Assembly (NCBI GenBank): GCA_029212615.1
Contig: JARGPJ010000003.1
Coordinates: 124,001 to 188,000, forward strand
Direction: 5' to 3'
Length of the DNA: 64,000 nt
Origin: Verrucomicrobiales bacterium
GTDB taxonomy: Bacteria > Verrucomicrobiota > Verrucomicrobiia > Verrucomicrobiales > DEV007
Shown here: piece by piece, positions 17,632-25,765 of the stretch
How positions within the stretch are numbered: position 1 is the stretch's first letter
Layout of the letters: each line of letters opens with the position of its first letter
Program-made: the position numbers and the translations under genes
The notes under the pieces: generated by a model
What the model saw: only the letters and a program-made list of their open reading frames with translations
The model's database searches: none
What the model was told of the DNA's origin: nothing

Positions 17632-19143
17632 TCAGTAATCGTTAGAACGGGCTCTACTGAACTCAGCGACCTGTGATTCAACCTGCCTTTTAAAGATTTT
17701 GATCATGGGGGCTAAGTCGGGGTCATTGATCCGATTGCTCATTTCATGGGGATCATCCTCGAGATGGTAAAGTTCATCGGCCCCCTTCAGGTTGGGATAA
17801 TGTATGTACTTCCAGTCACCTTCACGAAAGAGTTGCCATGAAGGAAAGGAACGACTCGACTTCTCCATAAAATATTCTGCGACAAAAGAGCTTCGCCACT
17901 CACTCGAATTCCCCTGCGGATCGCCGAATAAGGGCAACAGCGATTCACCTTGAATCACGGTCGGCACCGGGATGCCGGCAAGTTCCAGAAAAGTGGGAGC
18001 AAGGTCGACATTCAAGACGAATCGCATACTCTCCGAGGCCGCGTTGATCAGGGGAGGGTAACGAATCAGCAAGGGAATTCGAATTGATTCCTCAAAGGCG
18101 ACCCGCTTCTGATTGAAGACCCCGTGTTCTCCCTGAAGAAAACCGTTGTCGCTCGTAAAGACGATCAAGGTCTCATCAAGAATCCCGTGTTTTTCCAGCG
18201 TGCCCAGAAGTTGCCCGACCCCTTCGTCAACTGATTGCAGCGCACTCATTTGATCCCGGATATTCGACGCCGGATCCTTGCCTCGCCCCCAGCGGGGCTC
18301 TTGAGGTTCGGGAAGCCGGTCTAGATCCTCAATGACCTCAAATCTAGCTTTCTTCGGCTGGATGAACGGAAGCGGATTCCCCGTCACACGAGCATGAGCA
18401 GTTGGCTGGTCCGAGGTATCATCCGAGGCGCTGACCGGCGGAACATAACGGAAATCAACATACTCCTCTTCATGGCGGGGCGCGGGCAGATAAGGGACGT
18501 GAACCGCTTTGTGAGACAGGTAGAGAAGGAAAGGCTGATCCGGAAAATTCTCTACCGCGTTGTCGACAAAATCGACCGCCCTGCCATTCAAATAATCAGT
18601 CATATAACCACTGAGCTGAATGCGCCGGCCATTGTCATTAATCACCGGATTCCGATACTGCCCCTGCCCCTTAAAACTGATCCATTCGTCAAACCCCGGC
18701 CGGCGCGTGTCATCAAAGCCCATATGCCACTTTCCGATCAAGCCGGTCCGGTAACCACTGCTGCGCAAGAACTGTGGGAAGGTCACTAGGCGATCTCCTA
18801 AAATCCCGATGCCATTGGTATCAATATTGTAGATCCGGTGGGTGCTCGCGTAGAGCCCCGAAAGAAAACTCGCCCGACTGGGCGAACAGATTGGAGTGGT
18901 GACGAACGCGTTGTGAAAATTGATGCCCTCCGCTGCGATCCGGTCAATGCCCGGCGTCCTGACATGAGGATTTCCGTTACAGGCAAGGCCGTCGTAACGC
19001 AGATCATCCGCAATGATAAAAATGATGTTCGGCGGATTCTCAGTAGCGCCGACTATTCCCGACAGGGCGATTAGCAGCGAGAGAACCGACCACACGATCC
19101 TCCGAGGTTTTGACTGATTCATCGGTCGTTTGTAACCATTCAT
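17632..19143 (-). CDS. Secreted sulfatase (formylglycine type)
   Basis: 503 residues with a signal peptide (hydrophobic IVWSVLSLLIALSGIVGA); a second ATG at 19122 gives a shorter, equally good leader. Sulfatase landmarks: metal site PNIIFIIADDLRYDG near 38-52, the FGly motif C86-S-P-S-R90 in TTPICSPSRASFLSGLY, GYRTGLIGKWHMGFD, FVTSDNGF-like VFTSDNGFLQGEHG, and VDLAPTFLELAGIP. Cys86 must be oxidised to formylglycine, presumably by an FGE-type enzyme elsewhere. Substrate likely a sulfated polysaccharide or its fragments outside the cytoplasm; the exact ester cannot be read from sequence. One of three sulfatases in the window, none adjacent to another. Confidence 0.93.
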   Translation of the reverse strand: MNGYKRPMNQSKPRRIVWSVLSLLIALSGIVGATENPPNIIFIIADDLRYDGLACNGNPHVRTPGIDRIAAEGINFHNAFVTTPICSPSRASFLSGLYASTHRIYNIDTNGIGILGDRLVTFPQFLRSSGYRTGLIGKWHMGFDDTRRPGFDEWISFKGQGQYRNPVINDNGRRIQLSGYMTDYLNGRAVDFVDNAVENFPDQPFLLYLSHKAVHVPYLPAPRHEEEYVDFRYVPPVSASDDTSDQPTAHARVTGNPLPFIQPKKARFEVIEDLDRLPEPQEPRWGRGKDPASNIRDQMSALQSVDEGVGQLLGTLEKHGILDETLIVFTSDNGFLQGEHGVFNQKRVAFEESIRIPLLIRYPPLINAASESMRFVLNVDLAPTFLELAGIPVPTVIQGESLLPLFGDPQGNSSEWRSSFVAEYFMEKSSRSFPSWQLFREGDWKYIHYPNLKGADELYHLEDDPHEMSNRINDPDLAPMIKIFKRQVESQVAEFSRARSNDY

Positions 19144-19266
19144 TACTCCATCTCACTAGACAGCCCCACCATCAACTATTGCTCCAATGTCCCCCCATGC
19201 GGAAAAACAGGAAAATAGCGATAGGCACCATCTCGCCGAAATCAGAGAGCCTTCTTCTCAGGCGCC

Positions 19267-19647
19267 TCACCCGGCAACCCATTCGTAGGCTTCTTCCTCA
19301 CTCTCAAAGTATTTCATTTCACCTGAAATGAACCACGTTCCCACCTTTGCCGCGATCTCCTGCCAGTGTTTGTTTCCGAAAATCGCGATTTTACCGAATT
19401 CCTTTCCATGCTTTACGCCAAGACGGAAATCGTCCCAGGCAGCGCGCGGTTCCCAGCCTTCCATCTCCGTGCCGTCTATCATCACATTGATAGTTGGATG
19501 AGGAACGCCGCTCACCGCGGCATCAATCATGGGAGTGATCACCTCGTAATCTTCGTGCTTCAGCTTTCCGACAGCTTTAAGCGTGAGAAAAATTTCATTC
19601 CCGACTCGATCAATTCCAACCGAAAATCCGCGTTTGATTGTTTTCAT
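19267..19647 (-). CDS. SpoIIAA-like (STAS-fold) protein
   Basis: 126 residues from ATG at 19647. The sequence fits the SpoIIAA-like family (Pfam PF11964): LTLKAVGKLKHEDYEVITPMID, INVMIDGTEMEGWEPRAAWDDFRLGVKHGKEFGKIAIFG, and the C-terminal WFISGEMKYFESEEEAYEWV. Members have a STAS/CRAL-TRIO-like fold and mostly unknown ligands; some bind hydrophobic or lipid-like molecules. It is soluble, with no catalytic motif. The ferritin-like gene lies about 110 bp upstream on the same strand, so the two may be co-transcribed. A 12-codon upstream extension is open but begins out of context. Confidence 0.85.
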   Translation of the reverse strand: MKTIKRGFSVGIDRVGNEIFLTLKAVGKLKHEDYEVITPMIDAAVSGVPHPTINVMIDGTEMEGWEPRAAWDDFRLGVKHGKEFGKIAIFGNKHWQEIAAKVGTWFISGEMKYFESEEEAYEWVAG

Positions 19648-19756
19648 GTTAGATATTTGATAACGATTGATTTCAAGCTCCACGATGCCCGGCGTCCGGG
19701 CCGTTCAAGGAATGACGGCGACGGGTAGGATCTATCAGCACGCGATCTGACGCAAT

Positions 19757-20245
19757 CTACACCGGCTCATCTTCACCCGGCGCAGACATATGCTTGGAGA
19801 TATAGGCCGGCTCTCCCATCCTCTTCAAGAGGTCAAGCTGGAGCTCCAACCACCCCATGTGGCCCTCTTCGTCCATCACGATCCGCTCGAAAAGCGATCG
19901 GCTCCCGATATCCCCGACCTCATCTGCTTGACGTGCGGCCGCTGTGTAAAACTCAATCGCCTCCTTCTCGTCAGCTAAATCCGACTCAAACATCTTTACC
20001 AGAGATTCCGCAACCTCCGGCGGCTTTGCCAACTCAAGCTTCGGATCTCCCTTGAGGAACAGGATACGGTTAATGTAATCGTCAGAATGACCCAGCTCTT
20101 CCTGCATTTCTTCACGCATCTGCGCAGCAAGCCGGTCGATTCCCCAATCCGATAAAACGCTGGCATGCAACTGATACTGATGCGCAGCGGTGAGTTCCAT
20201 CGCCAGTGCGGCTTGCAAGTTCTTCAATGTATTTTCTCTACTCAT
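19757..20245 (-). CDS. Bacterioferritin-like protein without the heme-ligand methionine
   Basis: 162 residues, four-helix ferritin. Ferroxidase ligands are present: E17 (AMELTAAHQYQLH), E50 and H53 (EELGHSDDYINRILFL), E93/E94 (DEKEAIEFY), and E127 with H129 (MDEEGHMGWLE-type motif). In E. coli bacterioferritin the residue after E51 is Met52, the axial heme ligand; here the aligned residue is Leu51, so this homologue probably does not bind heme between subunits. Stores and oxidises iron in the cytoplasm. Length matches the family (about 158). No ferredoxin (bfd) gene is nearby. A SpoIIAA-like gene follows. Confidence 0.88.
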   Translation of the reverse strand: MSRENTLKNLQAALAMELTAAHQYQLHASVLSDWGIDRLAAQMREEMQEELGHSDDYINRILFLKGDPKLELAKPPEVAESLVKMFESDLADEKEAIEFYTAAARQADEVGDIGSRSLFERIVMDEEGHMGWLELQLDLLKRMGEPAYISKHMSAPGEDEPV

Positions 20246-20389
20246 ATTCTTATATACGTCTCTGGTAATCAGATGATTTAAATTTTCACAAACCGGATTT
20301 TCATTACGAATTCAAAGGGCTGATTCGGAAATCATTTCACTCGTTTTCAAGCATCGAAACCCTCTCCCCGATTACGACCCGGAAGGTTC

Positions 20390-20716
20390 TCAATCGGGCG
20401 CTGAATGATAAGTAAAATGCACCTCATTCACAGTTTCCAACACGATCTCACGAACCAATATCTCAATTTGGTCACCTTTCATCATGGCGATCCGGACTCC
20501 GTTGAACCGGCACCCCCATCGATGTCCCAGCCCAGCAACCTTCGGCAAATATCCAGAGGCTAAGCCATTCACGAGAAGCGATGGATCCTTGCATGTTTGC
20601 ATCTTAAAAATCTCCTCATGCTGTGCGTCATAATCGTCCCCCGCGCATACTGAATCCCTTGTTCTCGAAACTGAAATCTCATCTTGTCCCTCAGGAATCT
20701 GGAATAGCACCTTCAT
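20390..20716 (-). CDS. Small hypothetical protein
   Basis: 108 residues, soluble, no signal peptide. Beta-rich look (FNGVRIAMMKGDQIEILVREIVLETVNEVHFTYH) with two separate Cys-containing segments (DSVCAGDD, MQTCKDPS). I recognise no family. The composition and hydrophobic periodicity are protein-like and no alternative gene covers the region, which is why it is listed. It lies downstream of nothing obvious: 253 bp to the next gene on its 5' side, which contains the tandem repeat. Confidence 0.5.
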   Translation of the reverse strand: MKVLFQIPEGQDEISVSRTRDSVCAGDDYDAQHEEIFKMQTCKDPSLLVNGLASGYLPKVAGLGHRWGCRFNGVRIAMMKGDQIEILVREIVLETVNEVHFTYHSAPD

Positions 20717-20833
20717 TCTTTCAACTAGCGCCTGATAATCGAGTCACTCCCGGAGCGGCGCATTCTCTCCGACAGGATAGACGTATGAACGATGGCACGT
20801 CAATACCCGCACCACGGACAAAACAGGATTGAG

Positions 20834-20882
20834 CCGGGGAGGGACAGGTTGCGCCGGGGAGGGACAGGTTGCGCCGGGGAGA
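20834..20882 (+). repeat. Tandem 20-bp repeat containing GGGACAGGTT
   Basis: The unit GCCGGGGAGGGACAGGTTGC is present twice exactly (20834-20853, 20854-20873) followed by a partial third copy. Each full unit carries the decamer GGGACAGGTT (20842-20851, 20862-20871) also found at both ends of the RAYT gene and at 24901. Confidence 0.9.
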
Positions 20883-20970
20883 GAGCAGTAACACTTCGCC
20901 AAGGACGCCAAATAAATGTCATTGAGAGCGAATGACAGAACCCTGGCTTACCCCGGTGAACTCGCCGACG

Positions 20971-21987
20971 TCATTTCACCATGAATTCGGGATAGTGCTT
21001 CTCAGCACAGGGCTCGCAAATCCCGTGACTGAATTGAGCATCGCTGTGATCGCGAATGTACTCCTCGAGTCTGTGCCACTCTCCTTTGTCATCACGAATC
21101 GCTTTGCAAAAAGAACAGGTCGGCAAAATTCCCCGCAAGGTTTTCACTTCATTCAGCGCGGATTGCAAAGAGGCAATGAGCTGCTCTTTGTCTTTCTCCA
21201 GCTTCTTCCGCCGCTCAATCTCCTGTTGGGCCAAGGTCAATTCCAATCGGACCTCCGTCACCTCCTTTAGAATTGCCAGCACGGGGCGGTTTTCGATTTC
21301 CATCCCGTTTTTCCTGTTCTGCCAAACGATGTACAAATAAAGAAAAGGGAAAGCAAAGAGACAGATGATGAGACGGCTCACAAAAGTCCCTGACATGATA
21401 TTCAAATATTCTTCACTCCCTAGAAAGGCACCGGTTGAAAAGAGAAGGACATCCAACCACATGACCCCGAGAAGGGTGAAAAATGCGCGCAGCCCCACGC
21501 GAACCTTAAACTGTGGCTTCCCGAGAAACTCCCAGCAAACGGCCAAAAAGATCAAATCAGCCAAGGCGGCCACAATCGATGCCACATAAATCCGGAGGGC
21601 TTGAGGCGGGAAATAGCTCAGTTGTTCCTCACCGCCTGAAAGCCTGATCTGCCAGTGAAGAACCATGGTCACAATCGGGACCATCACTGATACGCCGATA
21701 ATCGTTGAAATAGCGATCCTTGTCGCTCGCGGACCATCGAAAACGTAGACAACAAAAACGCCGAGTAATAAGGCCGTATAAAAAACGGTCGATCCAACCA
21801 TCAGAGAAATGCCCCCCATCTGCACTCTCACGCCGGCATCTGTCGTCCAAACCATCACGGCCGTTAAGCTGCCAATTAACGCATAAAAGTGAGAGAGCCC
21901 GATGCGATCCCTAAATGAGTGAGCGAACAGCACCAGAAAATAAACAGCAATTGCTTCGGTGATCAGGATCAATAACTCATTATTCAT
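20971..21987 (-). CDS. 7-TM protein with coiled coil and C-terminal zinc-ribbon-like tail (putative orphan sensor)
   Basis: 338 residues. Residues 1-222 hold about seven hydrophobic segments (LLILITEAIAVYFLVLFAH, VFYTALLLGVFVVYVFD, ISTIIGVSVMVPIVTMVLHW, YVASIVAALADLIFLAVCW, LRAFFTLLGVMWLDVLLF, LIICLFAFPFLYLYIVW). Residues 235-283 form a charged coiled coil, followed by the tail LPTCSFCKAIRDDKGEW ... FSHGICEPCAEKHYP with C291-x2-C294 and C324-x2-C327. That tail is common at the ends of bacterial signalling proteins (from memory), where it probably binds zinc. There is no kinase, GGDEF or other output domain and no two-component gene beside it, so both input and output are unknown. Confidence 0.8.
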   Translation of the reverse strand: MNNELLILITEAIAVYFLVLFAHSFRDRIGLSHFYALIGSLTAVMVWTTDAGVRVQMGGISLMVGSTVFYTALLLGVFVVYVFDGPRATRIAISTIIGVSVMVPIVTMVLHWQIRLSGGEEQLSYFPPQALRIYVASIVAALADLIFLAVCWEFLGKPQFKVRVGLRAFFTLLGVMWLDVLLFSTGAFLGSEEYLNIMSGTFVSRLIICLFAFPFLYLYIVWQNRKNGMEIENRPVLAILKEVTEVRLELTLAQQEIERRKKLEKDKEQLIASLQSALNEVKTLRGILPTCSFCKAIRDDKGEWHRLEEYIRDHSDAQFSHGICEPCAEKHYPEFMVK

Positions 21988-22148
21988 ATCAATTTACTCT
22001 GGCCCGGCTCCCCGCATCGCAGAAGGTCAACAGAATTCAAAAAAGGACAGCTGGAAACTGTTTTTTAACTTTTCTTTATCATCTCGTCTTCTGAACAGAT
22101 CCCGAAAATTTGAGCGCTAAAATAGGAGAATAAGGGGATAAATAGGAG

Positions 22149-22160
22149 GGGACAGGTTAT
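22149..22160 (+). repeat. Left 12-bp inverted repeat of the RAYT unit
   Basis: GGGACAGGTTAT, 54 bases before the transposase ATG, is repeated exactly in inverted orientation at 23465-23476. It runs straight into the near-palindrome TGAACTGTTCA (22160-22170) and then CACTT-N7-AAGTG (22177-22193). This head-plus-hairpin arrangement resembles REP elements recognised by RAYT proteins. Confidence 0.75.
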
Positions 22161-22213
22161 GAACTGTTCAAAATACCACTTGATTAATAAGTGTTCACTT
22201 TTACACTTGATGC

Positions 22214-23245
22214 ATGAGGTATTCGCGGATCAAAGGTGAAGGACTCAGCTACTTTCACTGCATCTCCCGTGTCGTTGACCGGCGATTCATTTTTCACGAT
22301 GCCGAAAAAGAGCATTTTGTCGCTCTCATGCGCAAACTCGAGGCCTTTCACGGCATGCGGGTGGTCACCTATTGTGTCATGTCGAACCACTTCCACCTCC
22401 TCATCGAGGAGCCGGATCGCGAGACGCTCCCGCCTCTTGACCGGGAAACCCTTCTCAAGCGCATGGGTTTTCTCTACAAGACGCACACCATCAGAACCGT
22501 CCGTGAGGAGCTCGACCGTGCCGCCAGGTCAGGGAATACCCAATGGGAACAGGAAATTCTGGACCGCTACCGCCGTCGCATGGGCGACCTCTCCGCCTTC
22601 ATGAAAGACCTCAAACAGCGGTTTTCCCAATGGTACAACCGTCGTGAAGGTCGGCGCGGCACCCTATGGGAAGATCGCTTTAAGAGCCTCCTCGTTGAAG
22701 GTGACACCAAAGCACTCATGACCGTCGCTGCCTACATCGATCTGAATCCGATTCGTGCCGGCATCGTTGAAAAAGTGGAATCCTATCGCTGGTGCGGCTA
22801 TGCCTCGGCCGTGGCAGGAAACCGCTGGGCCCGTGAGGGGCTGAGACGGATCTGGGGACAATCTCCGGCCATCAGCGCCGGGGAAGACGAACTGGATTGG
22901 GACACGGTGAGCCCTCAATACCGACTCTGGTTGTATCAGGAAGGGGTCGAAAAGAAGCAGGCTGAGACCGGAAAGAAAGCCAGGCGCAAAGGCTTCACCG
23001 AAGAGGAGCTTGAAGAAACGATCGCGTCAGGCGGGCAACTTCCCCTGCCGTCTGTCCTGAGAAAACGAGTGCGTTACTTCAGTGACGGAGCCGTTCTCGG
23101 CAGTGCTGATTTTGTAAATCGAATCTTCGCGCATCAAAGGGAAAAACACGGACTAAAGCGAAAGACCGGAGCGAGGCGGATGAAAGACGCTGCCTGGGAG
23201 GGACTTCATGTCATGCGCGATCTCGGTGTGGATCGGATCGGTTGA
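22214..23245 (+). mobile_element. REP-associated tyrosine transposase (RAYT, Y1_Tnp/TnpA_REP family)
   Basis: 343 residues, intact. IS200/IS605-like HUH nuclease domain: IKGEGLSYFHCISRVVDRRFIF at the N-terminus, the metal-binding H59-F-H61 in VMSNHFHLLIEEP, GTLWEDRFKSLLVEGD, and the likely nucleophile Y174 in YIDLNPIRAG. Longer than the classical E. coli RAYT (about 165), with a C-terminal extension from about 215. RAYTs are normally single-copy, domesticated enzymes that nick and mobilise short REP palindromes rather than themselves. The gene lies between inverted copies of GGGACAGGTTAT with further copies within 2 kb on both sides. Its start is ATG 22214, with no ribosome site. Confidence 0.9.
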
Positions 23246-23621
23246 AGAGAGGTTTGAGTGGAGGAGAAAGAGAACGCTTCCGGGAATTCCTGTGCCCGGG
23301 CGTCTGATCCGGTGCGACTGAGGTGGCTGAGGGCTGCCTTATTGAGGAATTATCGCGCTCAGGCAGGTGGAAGATTGCTTTGTTCGTCGGGATTGAGTCG
23401 ATGTTCGCTGCGTCGAAGCAATATAAAGCAAAGTCGCATCAGGAGAAGCGCGAGGGCTCAATAGATAACCTGTCCCTTGGGAGAGGGGATCTTGCGCACT
23501 CTTTAGTCACTAAAAACCCTCTCAACCTACTCATCTTAAACAACATGTAAAGCATTCACTCGCAGTGTAAAGATCGAGTATTTCGCTTGAGGCAACGCCG
23601 GGCAGACCGTTTAGCTATGCT
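23246..23621. other. Intergenic stretch after the RAYT gene
   Basis: No supported gene. It holds the right inverted repeat (23465-23476). Short open frames (for example 23258-23464) lack protein-like features. The DNA between the RAYT stop and the repeat may belong to the mobile unit. Confidence 0.6.
23465..23476 (-). repeat. Right 12-bp inverted repeat of the RAYT unit
   Basis: ATAACCTGTCCC is the exact reverse complement of the left copy at 22149-22160. The two enclose 1,328 bp including the whole transposase gene. Confidence 0.75.
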
Positions 23622-24770
23622 TCAGGAAAGGCGCACCGTTTTCCAGGGCTGCTCTCCAAGATGCTGAAAAATATCGGCTTCAACCTTCAACGGCGAAAGG
23701 CGAACCACCGCGTGCCCCCAGAAATTACCGTAGTCAAAACGTCGAATGAACGGCTTCTCGCGTTCCAAAATCGCCCGCCTTTCCGAAACAGTGTCAGGCG
23801 AATGACCGGGTTCGAGGTCCACGAGATTGGGGCCATACTGATCCACTCCCGAGATTAAATCTCTCGCTTTTCCCTTCAAATTATAAGCGACACTGCTGAT
23901 CGAGAGTTGGGTAAAGTGTCCCTCGCCTGTCTTCCGCTCGACCAGAGAATATTTGTGTAAATGACCGCAAAGAACAATCGCATGATGCCTTCCAAGGATC
24001 TCGTACAACAGTTCCCGCTTCTCCTGTAAATCGCCCCTCCCAAATAAGCACCAAGACGAACGCGCGTTGTAAGGCACTACAGGTGGATGAACGATAAAGA
24101 AGACACGCCCGGTCGAATCCGGGCGGCGCGATGCCATCAGGGCTGCAAACCAATCCAGACTCCTCGCGTTATAGGCATCGAAATAGACAAAAAGATCGTC
24201 GCCCTTTCGGTGCTCAAAATGAGCCTCACCTCCCCCGGATATCCCCAATCCCCGGTCAATCCAGGGAACCATCACTTCGTTGTAGGCTTCTATCGCCCCT
24301 GGACCGGTGATGTCATGATTGCCCTTCGTCATTCGAACGGGAACACCGAAACCGGCCTGATCAATGAAGTCTATTGCCTCTTTGCAATGCCTCCGTGCCA
24401 GTTGTTCATTGCCACACAGCCCCTGAACGAGATCCCCGATTTGAACGACAGAATGACAGCCGGTTGTCTGAACTGTATCCTTGACCCGCTGTATCAGCGT
24501 GGGAAGGTTTGACTCAGTGATGCGCGAATAGCTTTCAATCGCATTCACAGCGTTTGGCTGTTCACGCTTCACCCAATCGAAATCATGATGATCGAGACGG
24601 TCAAAATGAAGGTCTCCAAGCAAAGAAAAACTCCATTCACCGGCATCCGCCAAAGGGGCTTCAGACTGCCCCAGGACAACACGAGAATTCCCCGGGCCGA
24701 CCAGCGTAGCGATACCGACAGCAGAAGCTGTATTCTTAAGCAAATGGCGGCGGGTAAAGCGGGCGTTCAT
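23622..24770 (-). CDS. Exported calcineurin-like metallophosphoesterase
   Basis: 382 residues with a twin-arginine-like leader (MNARFTRRHLLKNTASAVGIATLVGPG). The five metallophosphoesterase motifs are present in order: D53-x-H55 in SLLGDLHFD, VVQIGDLVQG, TKGNHDITG, FIVHPPVVPY and VLCGHLHKYS. The two-metal centre hydrolyses phosphoesters; the substrate is unknown. Tat export implies folding with cofactor in the cytoplasm before release to the periplasm. GGAG lies two bases before the ATG, too close for a normal ribosome site. It stands alone. Confidence 0.88.
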   Translation of the reverse strand: MNARFTRRHLLKNTASAVGIATLVGPGNSRVVLGQSEAPLADAGEWSFSLLGDLHFDRLDHHDFDWVKREQPNAVNAIESYSRITESNLPTLIQRVKDTVQTTGCHSVVQIGDLVQGLCGNEQLARRHCKEAIDFIDQAGFGVPVRMTKGNHDITGPGAIEAYNEVMVPWIDRGLGISGGGEAHFEHRKGDDLFVYFDAYNARSLDWFAALMASRRPDSTGRVFFIVHPPVVPYNARSSWCLFGRGDLQEKRELLYEILGRHHAIVLCGHLHKYSLVERKTGEGHFTQLSISSVAYNLKGKARDLISGVDQYGPNLVDLEPGHSPDTVSERRAILEREKPFIRRFDYGNFWGHAVVRLSPLKVEADIFQHLGEQPWKTVRLS

Positions 24771-25123
24771 TTCTCCGGGATGAGCTGCATGCGTATCAGT
24801 TTACCATAGGGCACAGACTTTCAACCTTCAGAATGCCCCTCATGAACGAAGGGATACAGGGTAGAACGTGGCGGCAGCTTTTCGCAAGTAAGATCACTGA
24901 GGGACAGGTTAGAATGGACAGGCATGAAGGCCCGTTCCAGATGAAGAAGGAGGCAAACAGACAGATTTAGAGTGCCGGTTAAAAGCCCCCCCGGCCCTGC
25001 CGTAAATTTCATCGGGGTATCAACTACTGACGAAACCAGGGCTGAATTCGTCGAAGCTTCCCCCCCTAAAAGCAGTGTAAGGAACTCGCTTAACACCGGG
25101 CGATTCTCAGCTGCCCTGATTTG
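24771..25123. other. Intergenic stretch with a GGGACAGGTTA copy
   Basis: No supported gene. A minus-strand 91-codon open frame (24821-25096) has no recognisable domain and an odd composition. GGGACAGGTTA occurs at 24901-24911, followed closely by a second GGACAGG (24916-24922), linking this spacer to the RAYT repeat family. Confidence 0.55.
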
Positions 25124-25501
25124 TCATGACTCGGCATCGTCCTGATCGCTAAGCCCTTGAGGATTCTCTTCAAAATGTAGTTTATGAAGGATTCGATGAA
25201 GCACAGGAACAAAGAGAATCGCCACCGTTGAAACAAAAATCAATCGCGCATAGAGAATAAAGACCCCTGAGAAAATTCGTCCACCCGGTGTGCTCTCACT
25301 CGGATGCACATCGTGACCACTAAGCATGAGGCATGTATGATAAAATGCTTCATCCAATTCTCGATCGCCAAGTTGGTGATAGCCGACCGTCCCTACCAGC
25401 AATGACCCGCCAACCAGTAGCAGGGTGATAAAAAAAGCCAGGGCTATGCGCTTAAAAAAGGCATGCCTCGATAAAACAGGCTGCGACCGGTGTTCAAACA
25501 T
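25124..25501 (-). CDS. Two-TM, ion-channel-like membrane protein
   Basis: 125 residues: helix 1 about 17-38 (IALAFFITLLLVGGSLLVGTVGYH), an extracytoplasmic loop with AFYHTCLMLSGHDVHPSE, helix 2 about 76-101 (FSGVFILYARLIFVSTVAILFVPVLHRILHKLHFEEN). From memory, the ending HRxLHxxHxE and a loop-helix of this type are shared with small proteins often annotated as two-pore-type potassium channel relatives, but the selectivity filter TVGYG is absent in the pore position, so conduction is unproven. No partner gene nearby. Confidence 0.65.
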   Translation of the reverse strand: MFEHRSQPVLSRHAFFKRIALAFFITLLLVGGSLLVGTVGYHQLGDRELDEAFYHTCLMLSGHDVHPSESTPGGRIFSGVFILYARLIFVSTVAILFVPVLHRILHKLHFEENPQGLSDQDDAES

Positions 25502-25765
25502 CCCTAACTGGTCAATAATTCTTTCAACGTATAAACCAAAATTACCCGATTCTAAATCGTAGCCGCCGAAAAGAGATTAAATTACCCGACTGAACATGTC
25601 AAACCTGACAGGCTTCGGGAAACTTCCGATAGTGCCCTGGCCCGAAATCGACCGCTAATCAATAGATGACATCCCCTCTCGGAATACGTCTAACAAAACC
25701 AACTAATCAGAGGAGCTCCCAAATAAAGTGCCTTGTCCCCTTGTCCAGAAGTGCTCATCGAGTCT
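25502..25765. other. Spacer with a 40-bp-spaced direct repeat
   Basis: AAATTACCCGA occurs at 25539-25549 and again at 25579-25589, exactly 40 bases apart, just upstream (5') of the two-TM gene. TGTCA-AACC-TGACA (25597-25610) follows. These could be regulator sites for that gene; no gene is seen here. Confidence 0.4.

Noticed and set aside
20834-20882. Possible CRISPR array
   Set aside because: The 20-bp units abut directly with no spacers, and there are no cas genes in the window.
24821-25096. Minus-strand 91-codon open frame
   Set aside because: No recognisable domain, lies over a repeat copy, and composition is not convincing.
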